From contig CM054158.1 of the NCBI GenBank assembly GCA_028751875.1, forward strand, positions 1,312,501-1,376,500: DNA of 64,000 bases, in the 5' to 3' direction. Of the stretch, positions 10,137 to 19,994 are shown in pieces; the first letter of the stretch is position 1, and each line of letters opens with the position of its first letter. The DNA comes from Rapana venosa. Its lineage: Eukaryota > Mollusca > Gastropoda > Neogastropoda > Muricidae. Position numbers and translations under genes: made by a program. The notes below the pieces were generated by a model that had not been told where the DNA came from, did not search any database, and was given only the letters and a program-made list of their open reading frames with translations.

Positions 10137-11425
10137 TCATTGTGAATTCAGAATTCGAATGCTTACTGGCACAAAAGAATTTCTTTTTCTGTTAGTTTTG
10201 CTGATGGGACACTGAAAACGGCGTTCTGAAGGCAACATTTGAAATTCTGGAAACAAAGCATGGGAAGGATCAGCCAAAATGGCTGTGGCTTTGCGTACAA
10301 GCTGCTGATTGCAGAACGACATGAGATCTCTTTGTTCTTTTCCAATTATTTTTTTAGCAGATTCTTACAATTCTCTGAAGGCCATTATTGTTTTTAACAC
10401 TAAGGTTATTGTACCAACAAATGAAAGCAAAACTTAAAACACTCTCTATGTAAGACTTGTAAAACAAGGAAAGAATCTTTTTGTCTACAAAAAATGAGTT
10501 CAGTTTCCTCAGAAAATACACACGTTGTTGTCCCTTTTTGACAATAGCGTCAGTGTTAACTCCCAGTTTAACTTGTGGTCAAAAACAGTTCCCAGATACT
10601 TATAGTTCAAAACGTTTTCAACTTCTTGATTATGGATAATAATATTCTTAGGAGTATGCCCTGTTCTTCTGAAGTCGATAGGCAGGTCTTTAGTTTTAGA
10701 TAGGCCTCGTCACACCAGTGTAGGAACTCGGTGAGGGCTGGACCGTGGTCTAAGACTTATCCCGATAAGAGAGATAACAGCGCACTATCGTCTGCGAACT
10801 TTACCAGAAAGGAATTTCCATAGTTGCTTCTGCAATCATCTGTGTATAGAATGTACAGAAGTGGTGAGAGGACGCAACCCTGCGGAGAACCAGTGCAGGT
10901 AAATCTAACCGAAGAAGATATTTTGTTGGCCAAAACACCATGTGGTCTGTTGGTTAAAAATTGAATCAGCCAACGAACAAGTTGATTGTCTACGTCAAAT
11001 TTTGAAATTATTTTGTTAACCAGAACGTGAGGCTGCATTGTATTGAAAGCTGAACTAAAGTCAGCGAACAATATTCTGGCATGAGAGTCAGGTGTTTCCA
11101 AGTGGCTATACAACTTGTTCAAAATGAATAATTTGGCATCTTTGACACCCCTTCGAGACCTGTACGCAAATTGTAGTGGGTCAAGGTCTTTCTCTGTAGC
11201 GGAAAGAATGAAAAATTTTACGATCTTTTCTAGCGTTTTCATCACAAGAGATGTGAGAGCTACAGGTCTAAAATCGTTAGGCCGAGAAGGATTGGGTTTC
11301 TTTGGAAGATGTATTACATTGGAAGTTTTCCAAATAATTGGAATCTGACAAGTATCCAGTGAGGCCTGGAACAGGTGTTGAAGGACACTGGCAAGCTCAG
11401 TAGCGCAGAATTTCAGGGTTCTTCC
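10137..11425 (-). pseudogene. Rex1/CR1-like LINE RT, core and C terminus
   Basis: The frame 11,425-10,757 shows IPIIWKTSNVIHLPKK, FADFSSAFNT, TGSPQGCVLSPLLY and LVKFADDSALLSLL; the FADD catalytic motif is at 10,787-10,798. The frame then breaks. The expected C-terminal motifs SHALFPEFQMLPSERRFQCP and KRNSFVPVSIRILN appear at 10,322-10,137. The first codons before CGRTLKF belong to the ATA tail of the inserted element, not to this gene; the true upstream continuation is at 13,556. Confidence 0.8.
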
Positions 11426-11447
11426 ACATATAATAATAATAATAATG

Positions 11448-11478
<31 letters not shown>

Positions 11479-11823
11479 ATAGCATTTATATAGCACATTT
11501 CTCAAAGCAATGACTCAATGCGCTTTCATACCATGCGCATTTATACACATGCACACACAGCACATAACAACAACAACAGCAACAACAACAATGATAATGA
11601 GCATTTCTAAAGCGCAAATAAATTTACAAGAGATACCTATCGCACTGTAGAGGCACACACTTGCGTCCGGGCACACACTAGCAGGGCAATTAACAGTACA
11701 CTCAGAGAAAAGGCACTAGCAAAACATAACTAACAAAAAAACATAACCAAACAGCCGGGCATGCACATGAAGTAGCCTACAGTGTGACAAACGGCGACCG
11801 TCAAGACAAGCACAATATATTAA

Positions 11824-12768
11824 CTAGCTAAGAAATACATTAAAGAGATGTGTCTTCAATGAAGACTTAAACTGGGATAAAGTGGGAGCATGTCTGACGA
11901 CTGGTGGCAGAGAGTTCCAGATCGTGGGCGCAGCAACATCAAAAGATCTACGACCTGCGGTTTTGAGGTTGTAATGGGGTACAACAAGTAAGTTATCATT
12001 CGAAGACCGCAGGGTTCTAGTTGTGGTGCGTGTTTTCAAGGCAGCTGACAGAGATGGAGCAAGCAAGCCTTCAGAGTGACGGTATGCCAAGACCGCAACT
12101 TTGTACTGACAGCGTGCCCTTACAGGTAACCAATGAAGCTTCCTAAGCATGGGAGTCACATGGTCCCTTTTGCTCTTTCCAAGGATGAGCCTGGCAGCAG
12201 AGTTCTGAATTCGCTGCAGGCGTGTAAACTGTTCATCACTTATACCGATAAAACAGGAGTTGCAATAGTCCAGTCGCGACAAGACGGTCGCTGAAACGAG
12301 CTTGATCACTGCATCTCGAGGCAAGAATTTCTTAATGTGTGCAATACGGCGCAGCTCTAGAAAGCATGCTCTGCAGACGTTACTAATGTGGTCTTTCATG
12401 GAGAGAGTAGGATCTAGCTGAACACCCAGATACCGCACAGAACTCTGAAAAGCTATGTCACAGCCACCCAAGACCACAGAACTCTCCGACACCCGCATAA
12501 GACTAGATGGTGAACCAACTGCCATAACTTCTGTCTTGTCTGTATTTAATTTGAGTTTGTTGCTGTCCATCCACTGAAGGACACTGTGCGTGCAATCTGC
12601 CAGTGTGTGTGTGGCGTCTGAAAAATTTTGAGGTGTTGCATTTGCCGAAATTTCTGTATCATCTGCATATTTATGAAACTGGCAATCATGTAAGGTCATC
12701 ACATTAGACAGAGGCTGAGAATATAGTGTGAACAATACGGGACCCAAAACAGAACCTTGAGGTACGCC
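11824..12768 (-). pseudogene. L2-like RT C-terminal half
   Basis: An open frame of 307 codons carries GPVLFTLYSQPLS, the catalytic HKYADDTEIS, LDYCNS, LQRIQNSAARLI and WNSLPPVVRHAPTLSQFKSS. Upstream it is cut just before GVPQGS. It has RT palm residues but lacks the N-terminal RT blocks, so it is inactive alone. Confidence 0.85.
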
Positions 12769-12789
12769 ATACAGGAGGGGGCAGGTTGT

Positions 12790-13555
12790 GACTTAACTCC
12801 CTCTATCAGCACGCTATGATAGGCCCGGGAACTCTTTAACATCACAAAGCTTTACAACATTATCATCATTTCTTACTACAATCCAGTCCAAAATGTGTCT
12901 ATCTCTGTGAGTAGATCTGTCAAACAGTTGACACAAATTAAAATCAGATAGAATAGACTTCACCTTCTGTACATCTTTGTCACAAAGACTATCATAATGA
13001 TAATTGAAGTCCCCTTGAATAGAAAAACTTCTGCTGTCATTGGTGTAATAAGAGAGAAGTCTGGGAGTTCTTGAAAAAACAAATTACTAGGAATTTTGTT
13101 CTTCTTGGTGGGAGTACGCTGGTAAATGAGAACTAAGTTTGTTGATGTTTGGTCGTGGGTTAAACGAATCTCAACACCTTGAAAGAAATATAGTCCAGTC
13201 TCTTGCGGGTAGCATGACGTGAGAGAGTCTTTTTCATCACGATAGCCAAGCTGCCGTTGGATCTGTTGGTCGTATGTTGACGAGGGAAGGAAAACAGTTC
13301 AAAATTACTTGAAGTGAGAGAGGCAATAAAAGCTTCATCACCTGTGTCATGTAGCCAAGTTTCTGACAAAAGGGCAATGTCGACATGTTCGTGGATAAAA
13401 AGTTCGTTTAAGTCCGATGCGATATTTCGGCAGGACTGACAGTTGAGAGTCAAAACTTTCAGTTGTCTGCGGTCTTTGGATTGTTTACATCGACAACGAC
13501 AAGACCGCTTCCGGGGTAGATTGGCTCCGATTTGCAGTGAGCGAAGCCGGGCCAT
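12790..13555 (-). pseudogene. L2-like AP endonuclease fragment
   Basis: The frame 13,555-13,160 contains LTLNCQSCRN and LLSETWLHDTGDE, the N-terminal motifs of apurinic-type LINE endonucleases. Further downstream on the minus strand, in another frame, DRSTHRDRHILDWIV-type sequence marks the end of the domain. Frame changes are needed between the pieces. Its RT is expected immediately downstream and a truncated L2-like RT is found there. Confidence 0.7.
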
Positions 13556-13890
13556 ATACCATCTGGTCCGGAAGATTTGTTAATATTTATTGCCTTTAAG
13601 TGCTTACAGATAATTTCTTCATCAACAATGACGCTATTCTCAGAAACTAGGGATTGCTTCAGGTCATTTATTTCATCTGAGAAATCAGGCTTTTCAAAGC
13701 GAGTAAAAAAAAATGCGGTTAGATGGTCTGGTAAGTTGTTATCACATACTCCCTGCAAACTGATCTTTGACCTTTGTTGGACACCTACCATAATTATTTA
13801 CTGCAGACATATTTTTGATACCCTGCCATGCAGCACGAAAATTTTTCCCTGCGAACTTGTCTTCTATCTTATTTTTATATAATGTTATTA
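13556..13890 (-). pseudogene. Rex1/CR1-like LINE linker and RT start
   Basis: The frame shows NFRAAWQGIKNMSAVNN and KPDFSDEINDLKQSLVSENS, ending at SSGPDGI, the first RT block. The sequence breaks at ATATG and resumes as CGRTLKF at 11,425, so the reading frame is continuous once the nested element is ignored. Confidence 0.8.
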
Positions 13891-13980
13891 TGTTCAGTTG
13901 CTCTAGCCACTTTTGCTTTTGGGGTGGATGTAAACTAAAGTAAAAAATAATTGCGGGAATTCCCGTGGTAAGTAGAAAGG

Positions 13981-14273
13981 TAAAAGGTAAAGGAGTCCCA
14001 TAACCTATAAGGTCGTAGGGGAGTGAGGCATCAGAGACCTCACTTCTCTAGGGCCAGCATATTGAGGGCGGCGCCCATCTCCTCTCCCTCGCTGCTTTAC
14101 CTTCCCTGACCCTAAAGAGGGCAGGTACCCATTTACAGCTGGGTGAACTGGGGGAACTGTACTAAAGCCAAGGCGCGCAAACGGTCACCCATCCAACTGG
14201 TAACCACGCTCGACGCTGCTTAACTTGGCTGGGAGAAAGCGAGTGCTCCGACCACTGAGCTATCCCGTCCCCT
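13981..14273 (-). mobile_element. Chimeric tRNA / 5S rRNA-like SINE
   Basis: The minus strand begins GGGGACGGGATAGCTCAGTGG, a tRNA-type A box. It then runs into 14,229-14,182, which reads like the internal promoter region of eukaryotic 5S rRNA (GTTAAGCAGCGTCGAGC, then TTGGATGGGTGACCG, the C-box region). The 3' body has GGGCGCCGCCCTC and ends TTATGGGACTCCTTTACC. A perfect 11-bp target-site duplication, AAGTAGAAAGG, flanks it (13,970-13,980 and 14,274-14,284). It interrupts the endonuclease of the surrounding LINE. Confidence 0.85.
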
Positions 14274-14284
14274 AAGTAGAAAGG

Positions 14285-14833
14285 CCTGAGCGAAATGGAC
14301 AGCAATTCAATGTCCTCCACGGATAGCGTTGCTCTAATTTTAACATCATGACGCCAACCCTCGTTGGTGTAGAAGCACAAACCTCCCCCTTGTGCCTTCC
14401 CCGTTGCGTAATGGGTTGACCAAAGCCGTCTATTGAGAGGTCGCAGTTTGGTATGGCGGGATTCAGCCAGGTTTCGGTAAAGGCAAGAATTCCGGCTTTG
14501 TTATACTGGTGTAGGTCGCCTAGTTGACGTTAGCTTGAGGTCTGTTTTGGAGTGTAGGGACTGGGCATTGGACAGGAGCACGGCTGGTAGCGGAGTTTTC
14601 CGATTATTCAAATTTTTGAGTCTTTGTCTCACACGGACTTTCTTTCCTCGCTTTCTTTTCTTAATGTTCTTCCAAGTTGAATCGCTGTTATTTGCTGATG
14701 GTAGAATCTCACATGGAAAGTTGTAGTCTTGGCCTTCAGCTAACACACTGGCTGATTCCCTCAGGCTAAGAAGAAATTCTTGAGTGTACGACGACCGGCC
14801 ATGGCTGTTGCCGTTAGGCAAACCTGCACACAA
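14285..14833 (-). pseudogene. Rex1/CR1-like LINE endonuclease N-terminal half
   Basis: RKTPLPAVLLSNAQSLHSKT, FTETWLN-type sequence, GGGLCFYTNEGW and IELLSISLRPFYL are successive endonuclease motifs of Rex1/CR1-type LINEs. They are spread over two or more frames (14,833-14,501 and 14,380-14,285 among them). The last motif is followed by the inserted chimeric SINE, and the sequence resumes on its far side. Confidence 0.7.
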
Positions 14834-15031
14834 TCAGATGATGCTATGAGAAAGCAGACTAAAAGAGTGAATATAACTGATCTTCCCAGCATTGTTGCTG
14901 TTATTACTGACACACCAGACACCAGACAACTCTGCAGAACTTGGAGCTGATAGACACACAATATAACGAAAACAAGAAAAAAAAATATATCACCTGTCAA
15001 TAGAGTGTCACCACTCGAGCAGCGCCACCTA

Positions 15032-15035
<4 letters not shown>

Positions 15036-15063
<28 letters not shown>

Positions 15064-15066
15064 GTT
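15036..15066 (+). repeat. (TAG)n, far end of the split microsatellite
   Basis: A TAG array that resumes the array at 7,353-7,413 after the LINE nest. Confidence 0.85.
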
Positions 15067-15101
15067 ATAATAATAACATTTTTTTCCATTTTTGATTGCA
15101 G

Positions 15102-15113
15102 CAAGACAGCACT
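15102..15113 (+). CDS. Candidate 12-nt micro-exon A4 (QDST)
   Basis: TTTTTGATTGCAG precedes the 12 nt and GTGAGTATC follows it. Exon and near flanks align with A1-A3 (GCAG, then a GAC-containing 12-mer, then GTGAGTATC), but the product is Gln-Asp-Ser-Thr. It is much more diverged than A1-A3, so retained splice sites here are better support for function than in the recent tandem copies. It lies only 36 nt after the LINE nest. Confidence 0.37.
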
Positions 15114-15337
15114 GTGAGTATCAATCAAAACATCTTCATTTAACCATTGAATGCCTGCCTGCCTGCCTGCCTGCCTGTCTGTCTGTCTTTCTTTCTTTTT
15201 TTTATTAGTTGGTTTTTTCCCCCTTTCATCTCCCCCCTTTTTCTGATTCTTCTGTGAACCTGACAAAAACAACAATAAATGAGGATAATGATGATGATGA
15301 TAATAATAATAAAAAAAGTGGAAAGTGGAGGGATAGT

Positions 15338-15500
15338 ATAAGGTATAACGCACACAGAACATCTTGCCCACAGGTTAAATCTTGTTCCGCTTTTCGTAAG
15401 AGTAGGCCGTTGGGTGCCGGTGGAACAGATGACAGAATTTGCAAAACCCATGTCGACTGGAGTGCTTATTCCATTATCCTCCATATAAAAGAATAGAATA
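15338..15500 (+). mobile_element. SINE family A, 3' part
   Basis: The copy starts in AGGTATAACGCACACAGAAC and contains AGAGTAGGCCGTTGGGTGCC and GCTTATTCCATTATCCTCC, ending in an ATAAAAGAATAGAAT tail. Confidence 0.7.
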
Positions 15501-16630
15501 TAAAATATAAAACAAAACTAGAAATATGAACGGTCAGTCTTATCCCCATTGAAGTATGCTTCAGTGGTTTACTCCTGTTTACTCCGACTGCTTGTTTATC
15601 AATCCACTTTATTTTACCAGTAATATATGCCAGTCATTAACATTATCGCAGTACAACATGTACATCAATCATTGAAAAAATTACTTATGAAACTTCACTT
15701 TAAACACGAACTACAACTATCAGGTAAATCCAAGATTACACTATTAAATAAAACATCAAAGTGCCCTGTAAAAGTCTCATGACTAGCTGACTTATGTAAA
15801 GCAACTACAGCAGTTCTGCCCATCCAGTAATTATTCAATTCTGATAGTATATAATAAAACAAAAAATGACATTATTACTATCTACTTAGTCACAAACACT
15901 ATAGCAAATAAGATTTTACCTAGATAAATTACTATTTTTAACCAACAGCTGACTACAATATTTCAATGGAAGAGGATTCTCACATACATCTCAAGCAGAA
16001 CAAAATGCCGTTTTTCCTCTAGGCAATTGAAGAAAAAAAAAAAAGTAAAACTTCTCTAGCCATCCCCCTACAGCTTGCAAGCTCACCCCCCCCCCCCCAG
16101 CTCACACCCCCCCCCCCCCCCCCCAGCATAAAGGACTTTGAGTAGGCGTCTTGTTGTCTATAGGTGAGAGAGGTGAGAGTGCCTTGCTAGCTGAACTCAG
16201 AGGGACTTTGAGTAGGCGTCTTGCTGTCTATAGGTGAGAGTACACTGCTGTATGGAAGGTATATACAGAGGGTGTTACAAACAGGGCTGACCTGCCTCAA
16301 GCCCTGGGGCTATACAGGTCTGCTATAGACTTGGCTACCCCTAGAGCGGTAAGTCACCCAGTCTTTGATCTCAGAGCTGATAAGCGTGACATTTTAAGAT
16401 GAAGGGGGGAGGGGGGCGGGACAATAGGGACTTTAATTGTTCTCTTTAGAGAAAGCCTCACGTGGATGACAAGAAGCTGTAAATTGCAGCCTGGAGTACA
16501 CAAACATGGGGAGACGTTGTTTGCTTAGCCCCCCTGTGTAGTAACACTCCCCCCCCCCCCCCCACCCCGCAAGCTTTTGAATGGAAAGCTTCCTTCTTGT
16601 GGTTGAGTCAGACCTGTAACGAAGAGATTC
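15501..16630 (+). other. Intron-like DNA with C homopolymers and a 70-bp direct repeat
   Basis: No coding sequence is seen. Poly-C tracts lie at 16,087-16,098, 16,108-16,124 and 16,550-16,562. The phrase GGACTTTGAGTAGGCGTCTT occurs at 16,133 and 16,203, a 70-bp period. Confidence 0.7.
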
Positions 16631-16739
16631 ACAAAGAAACTTGAATACCTGTCTCTTTTAGACAATGACCAGGTACACCACTAAGTCTGACCAAGTGGAA
16701 CACATTCTTTCCAGGGAGGGGAAGTCGTGGTGGTGGAGG

Positions 16740-16935
16740 TTGTGGAGGGTGTGTGTGTGTGTGTGTTGGTTGAGATTTTAAAGGTACAGTGTACAAAGTG
16801 CACAGAGTAGCATAATGATGACCATCCCATATAATATATGACACAACATGACATGACATGACATGACCTGATGTGATGTGGTATGGCATGGCATAGCATA
16901 GCATAGCATAGCATAGCATGCTGTAGCATAGTATT
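16740..16935 (+). repeat. GT array and ACATG/GCATA pentanucleotide repeats
   Basis: A short GT array is followed by TGACA and then AGCAT pentamers (about 16,844-16,930). The tract is largely open in all frames, so the apparent reading frames across it are artefacts. Confidence 0.85.
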
Positions 16936-16999
16936 GAAAGCAATATTGTCAGTAATGACGCAACCAATGCCTAGTATTTTCTCAGGTTTTGTTCCTGAC

Positions 17000-17388
17000 C
17001 CTTTTTATTATCTAAAGTATAAACATAAGAGAATGGATGAAACAGTAGGTGAAGTAATTTGTTTGTCCTGACGTTTTATGATTTTCTTTTTTTTAATTCT
17101 TAAAACATTCTTTATTTAAATGTGTGTGTGGACGTGAGCGTGCATGTGTGTATGAGTATGTGTGTGAGTGTATATGTATATGTGGTAATTTGTATTTTTC
17201 AATGTATTACCTTATCGATTTTCTTCTTTTTACTGGTTTAATTTAATGGTAAAAGATGCAATAATGTAGTATTTCAATATGATCATTAAGAAATTTGTTC
17301 TTAGATAGATTGCTTGATGAAAAAAAAGCAAATGCATTGCTTATTCAATGTTCCATCTGGAAATAAAATTTTGACTTGACTTGACTTG
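17000..17388 (+). mobile_element. LINE 3' tail (TTGAC type)
   Basis: AT-rich sequence ends in GGAAATAAAATTTTGACTTG plus further TTGAC pentamers. The pentamer tail is the same kind as on the Rex1/CR1-like LINE ending at 9,565, so this is probably a very short, 5'-truncated relative on the plus strand. Confidence 0.5.
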
Positions 17389-17506
17389 ATAGTATAGTAT
17401 AGTATAATATGATACATAGAATAGAATATATGATGTAATGTGATGTTATAGAATAGAATAACAACAAGAGCAAAGATGATGATGATGATGATGATGATGT
17501 GTGTAG

Positions 17507-17521
17507 TCTTTAGGACAGAAG
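17507..17521 (+). CDS. Candidate 15-nt micro-exon B4 (SLGQK), GC donor
   Basis: GATGATGTGTGTAG precedes TCTTTAGGACAGAAG and GCGAGTACC follows. Alignment to B1-B3 is clear (TAGGACAG core, then GACTGACGTC downstream). The product would be Ser-Leu-Gly-Gln-Lys, two codons shorter than in the other copies and still a multiple of three. The donor would be of the rare GC-AG class. As in B1-B3, a GAT array directly precedes the acceptor. Confidence 0.3.
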
Positions 17522-17549
17522 GCGAGTACCCAGACTGACGTCTGTGTGA

Positions 17550-17835
17550 GACATGTCTGTCTATCTATCTGTATGTCTGTCTGTATGTCAGTCTGTCTGT
17601 ATATCTGTCTGTCTTTATGTCTGTCAGTCAGTCAGTCTGTCTGTCTGTCAGTTAGTCTGTCTGTATGTCAGTCAATCTGTCTGTCTGTCTATGTCTGTCT
17701 GTCTATCTGCCCGTCTGCCTGCCTGTCTGTATGTCCGCCTGTCTATCTGCCCGCCTGTCTGCCTGTCTATCTATCTGCCCGCCTGTCTGCCTGTCTATCT
17801 ATCTGTCTGCCTGCCTGTCTGTCTGTCTATCTGTC
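17550..17835 (+). repeat. (CTGT)n / (CTGC)n low-complexity tract
   Basis: Imperfect TGTC and TGCC tetramers give long Cys/Leu/Ser frames in several registers that are not genes. The same tetramers follow the donors of B1-B3 in shorter form. Confidence 0.9.
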
Positions 17836-18410
17836 ACCAAAAACTGGAGATAAAAAAATCCTGACAGTCATTTTGACAGACCCCCGACTCTTGACTGATC
17901 CCATTTTTGCAGGGTCTGACTTTTTGGCGGAGTTGTCCGGCATGTTGTCTGTTTCTTTTCCAATCTCTGTCTGTCGGTCTTTTCCTCCGAGTCTCTTGCT
18001 CTGTAGCCCCTCTTTCCTACAGAGGCCGGGCAGTTTGAGCTGTCTTATCCCTGCAAGAAACAAATCATAAGATATTGCCAATCGCTTATCATCCGCCATG
18101 ATTGTATTCAGGCTTTTTTTTTTTTTTTAAAGAAAGTAATGCTATAATGATATTCTTCCTTTTACTTTTCCAGTTGCTGTTAATTTTGTGTATTTTATGT
18201 TTGTTTTTGTGCTAATTTCAAACGTTTGTTGGCATTTATAGGTCATTTATTTATCATTATTCTTGAGTATCATTCTCATTAAAGTTTTGTTAAAATATAA
18301 AAAAATTTAAAAGCTTTTTACTGTGGAAAGGATATTATTATTTTTGTGAAATCTTTTATCGTTTATAATTCATTGAGATGTGTTTGATTGAATAGTTATC
18401 GTAGTAGTAA

Positions 18411-18453
<43 letters not shown>

Positions 18454-18477
18454 TTTATTTTTATTCTTTTATATTAT
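17836..18477 (+). other. Intergenic or intronic sequence, nothing recognised
   Basis: AT-rich DNA with a TAG array at about 18,408-18,453. No motif or coding signal is convincing. Confidence 0.7.
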
Positions 18478-18815
18478 TCTTTTATATTGAGGATAATGGA
18501 ATAAGCACTTATGTGCTTTTTTACATCCAGTCCCCGTGTGTATGCGGTTTTGTTAATTTTGTCATTTGTTCCCACCGGCACACAATGGCCTACTCTTACG
18601 AAAAACGGAACAGGATTTAACGGGTGCGCAAGATGTTCCACACGCGTTCGCACACGGGCCCTCGGTTTATAGTCGCATCCGAAGGACTTTTGGGGAGTGT
18701 GGAGTCTGCACTGATGTTAACTACAGGGGAAAATATCCCCTTGAACGGGAATCGAACCCGGGTCATCAGATTGCGAGTGCAATGTTCTGACCACTAGGCT
18801 ATCCCGTCATCATGA
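18478..18815 (-). mobile_element. SINE family A, near full length
   Basis: On the minus strand the tRNA-like head GATAGCCTAGTGGTCAGAAC and B-box GGGTTCGATTCCC are clear. The family body follows (GGAGTGTGGAGTC on the plus strand, the CGGTTTATAGTC motif, GTAGGCCATTGTGTGCC on the minus strand), ending in the TTATCCTCAATATAAAAGAA tail. This is among the best-preserved copies in the window. Confidence 0.85.
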
Positions 18816-18962
18816 CTGATTGTGCAAGCTGTACCTCACCTACACCGATATACATCCATTTACATTAGTGTTCAGAATAGGCACTGTACAAGTTTTGAAG
18901 ATAAAGGAGAAGCTACACTTGTCAAAACAGATAAAAGTCAGTTTATGACAAATGACAATCTC

Positions 18963-18964
<2 letters not shown>

Positions 18965-19007
<43 letters not shown>

Positions 19008-19040
19008 TGACTAGTAGTAGTAGTAGTAGTAGTAGTGGTA

Positions 19041-19079
<39 letters not shown>

Positions 19080-19134
19080 TATAGTGGTGGTGGTGGTGGT
19101 GGGGGGGTTGTGGGGGTGGTAGTAGTAGTAGTAG
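18965..19134 (+). repeat. (GA)n, (GTA)n and (GGT)n microsatellites
   Basis: GA, then GTA, GGT and GTA arrays. They form the left flank of the pogo-like element; the same TAG array reappears at 21,689 on the right flank. Confidence 0.9.
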
Positions 19135-19371
19135 TAAAATCCCTAGCAAACGCCCCCCCCCCCCCCCCCCCTGTGCACTGATTTAGGGCAAAATTGGGGG
19201 GTGGGCGTTTGCTAGGGATGGACCCTTTTGCAGAAAGTAGTTTTTGTGCTCAACCGTGTAATTGAGTGAAAACAAACCCCGAAAGCATGTAAGTTAGGTC
19301 GTGTGAGTAGAAGTGAAGGAAAAAAGAAAAAAAAAGCGACTTTGAGGCAAAGAAGGCCAACGAAGACAATC

Positions 19372-19375
<4 letters not shown>

Positions 19376-19423
<48 letters not shown>

Positions 19424-19544
19424 ATGACAATGACAATGACATCTTTTATTTCGAGGATAATGAATAAGCACACATGTGCTTTTTACATCCAGTCCCCGCC
19501 CGTTAGGGATACATCTTAATAGAGAGAGAGAGAGAGAAGAGAGG

Positions 19545-19586
<42 letters not shown>
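19376..19586 (+). repeat. Two (GA)n arrays flanking a SINE A fragment
   Basis: GA arrays at about 19,373-19,421 and 19,521-19,586 enclose a piece matching the SINE family A 3' tail (19,440-19,505, minus strand, TTTCGAGGATAATGAATAAG). Similar TGACAA-plus-tail pieces occur at 49,848. Confidence 0.8.
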
Positions 19587-19591
<5 letters not shown>

Positions 19592-19994
19592 CTGGCTCTT
19601 GTGAAAACACAGAGCATGATTTCTGTCATTCATATTTATAATAAAAAAAAAAGAAAAAAAAAGGAAATCGCCAGACCTTTGCAAGGACAAACAATAAGAA
19701 CACAATTCCGGGGAAAAGAAACTTGATCAAATGTCGAAAGGTCAACACCAATGAAGTCCTTTCTTTCTGTACAGGGAAAAAATTACACCATGGTCTTTGG
19801 AAATGAAACGTCAACTGAACTTGGATTTTGTCTTCAAAAGGCCAAATCTTGGAGAAAGAAAAACCCACAAACAGAAAAAAAAAGAAAGAGAAACTCGAAA
19901 AAACACGAACAGCACTCATTAACACATGAACTCATCTTGCTAACTGCCTAGCTGGGGTAAACAGGTTCAGTCTTAGTACCGGTACTTATTCCAG

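Larger units (their letters stand above)
11430..13555 (-). mobile_element. L2-like LINE, internally deleted, nested in the RT above
   Basis: The element starts at 13,555 with endonuclease sequence (LTLNCQSCRN, DIALLSETWLHDTGDE), then jumps near 12,780 directly to RT block GVPQGSVLGPVLF, and ends at 11,430 in GCTATATAAATGCTATTC plus an ATT array. TATATG is present on both sides of the insertion and is a plausible short target-site duplication. The missing middle (rest of endonuclease and first RT blocks) means it was non-autonomous when it inserted, or lost the middle later. Confidence 0.75.
9565..15035 (-). mobile_element. Rex1/CR1-like LINE split by two later insertions
   Basis: On the minus strand the parts appear in order: endonuclease start (14,833-14,501), more endonuclease (about 14,500-14,285, then 13,969-13,925), linker and RT start (13,890-13,556), RT core (11,425-10,757), C terminus (10,322-10,137), and a 3' tail of TTGAC pentamers ending at 9,565. 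GGTAGTAG flanks both ends (9,557-9,564 and 15,036-15,043), a possible but low-complexity target-site duplication. Insertions at 11,430-13,555 and 13,981-14,273 interrupt it. The endonuclease is also internally shortened near 13,925. Similar RT frames occur in Rex1/CR1-group LINEs; the exact clade is not resolved. Confidence 0.8.

Noticed and set aside
17546..17864. Cys/Leu/Ser-rich frames that look like a cysteine-rich secreted protein
   Set aside because: They are CTGT/CTGC tetramers; all registers give similar products.
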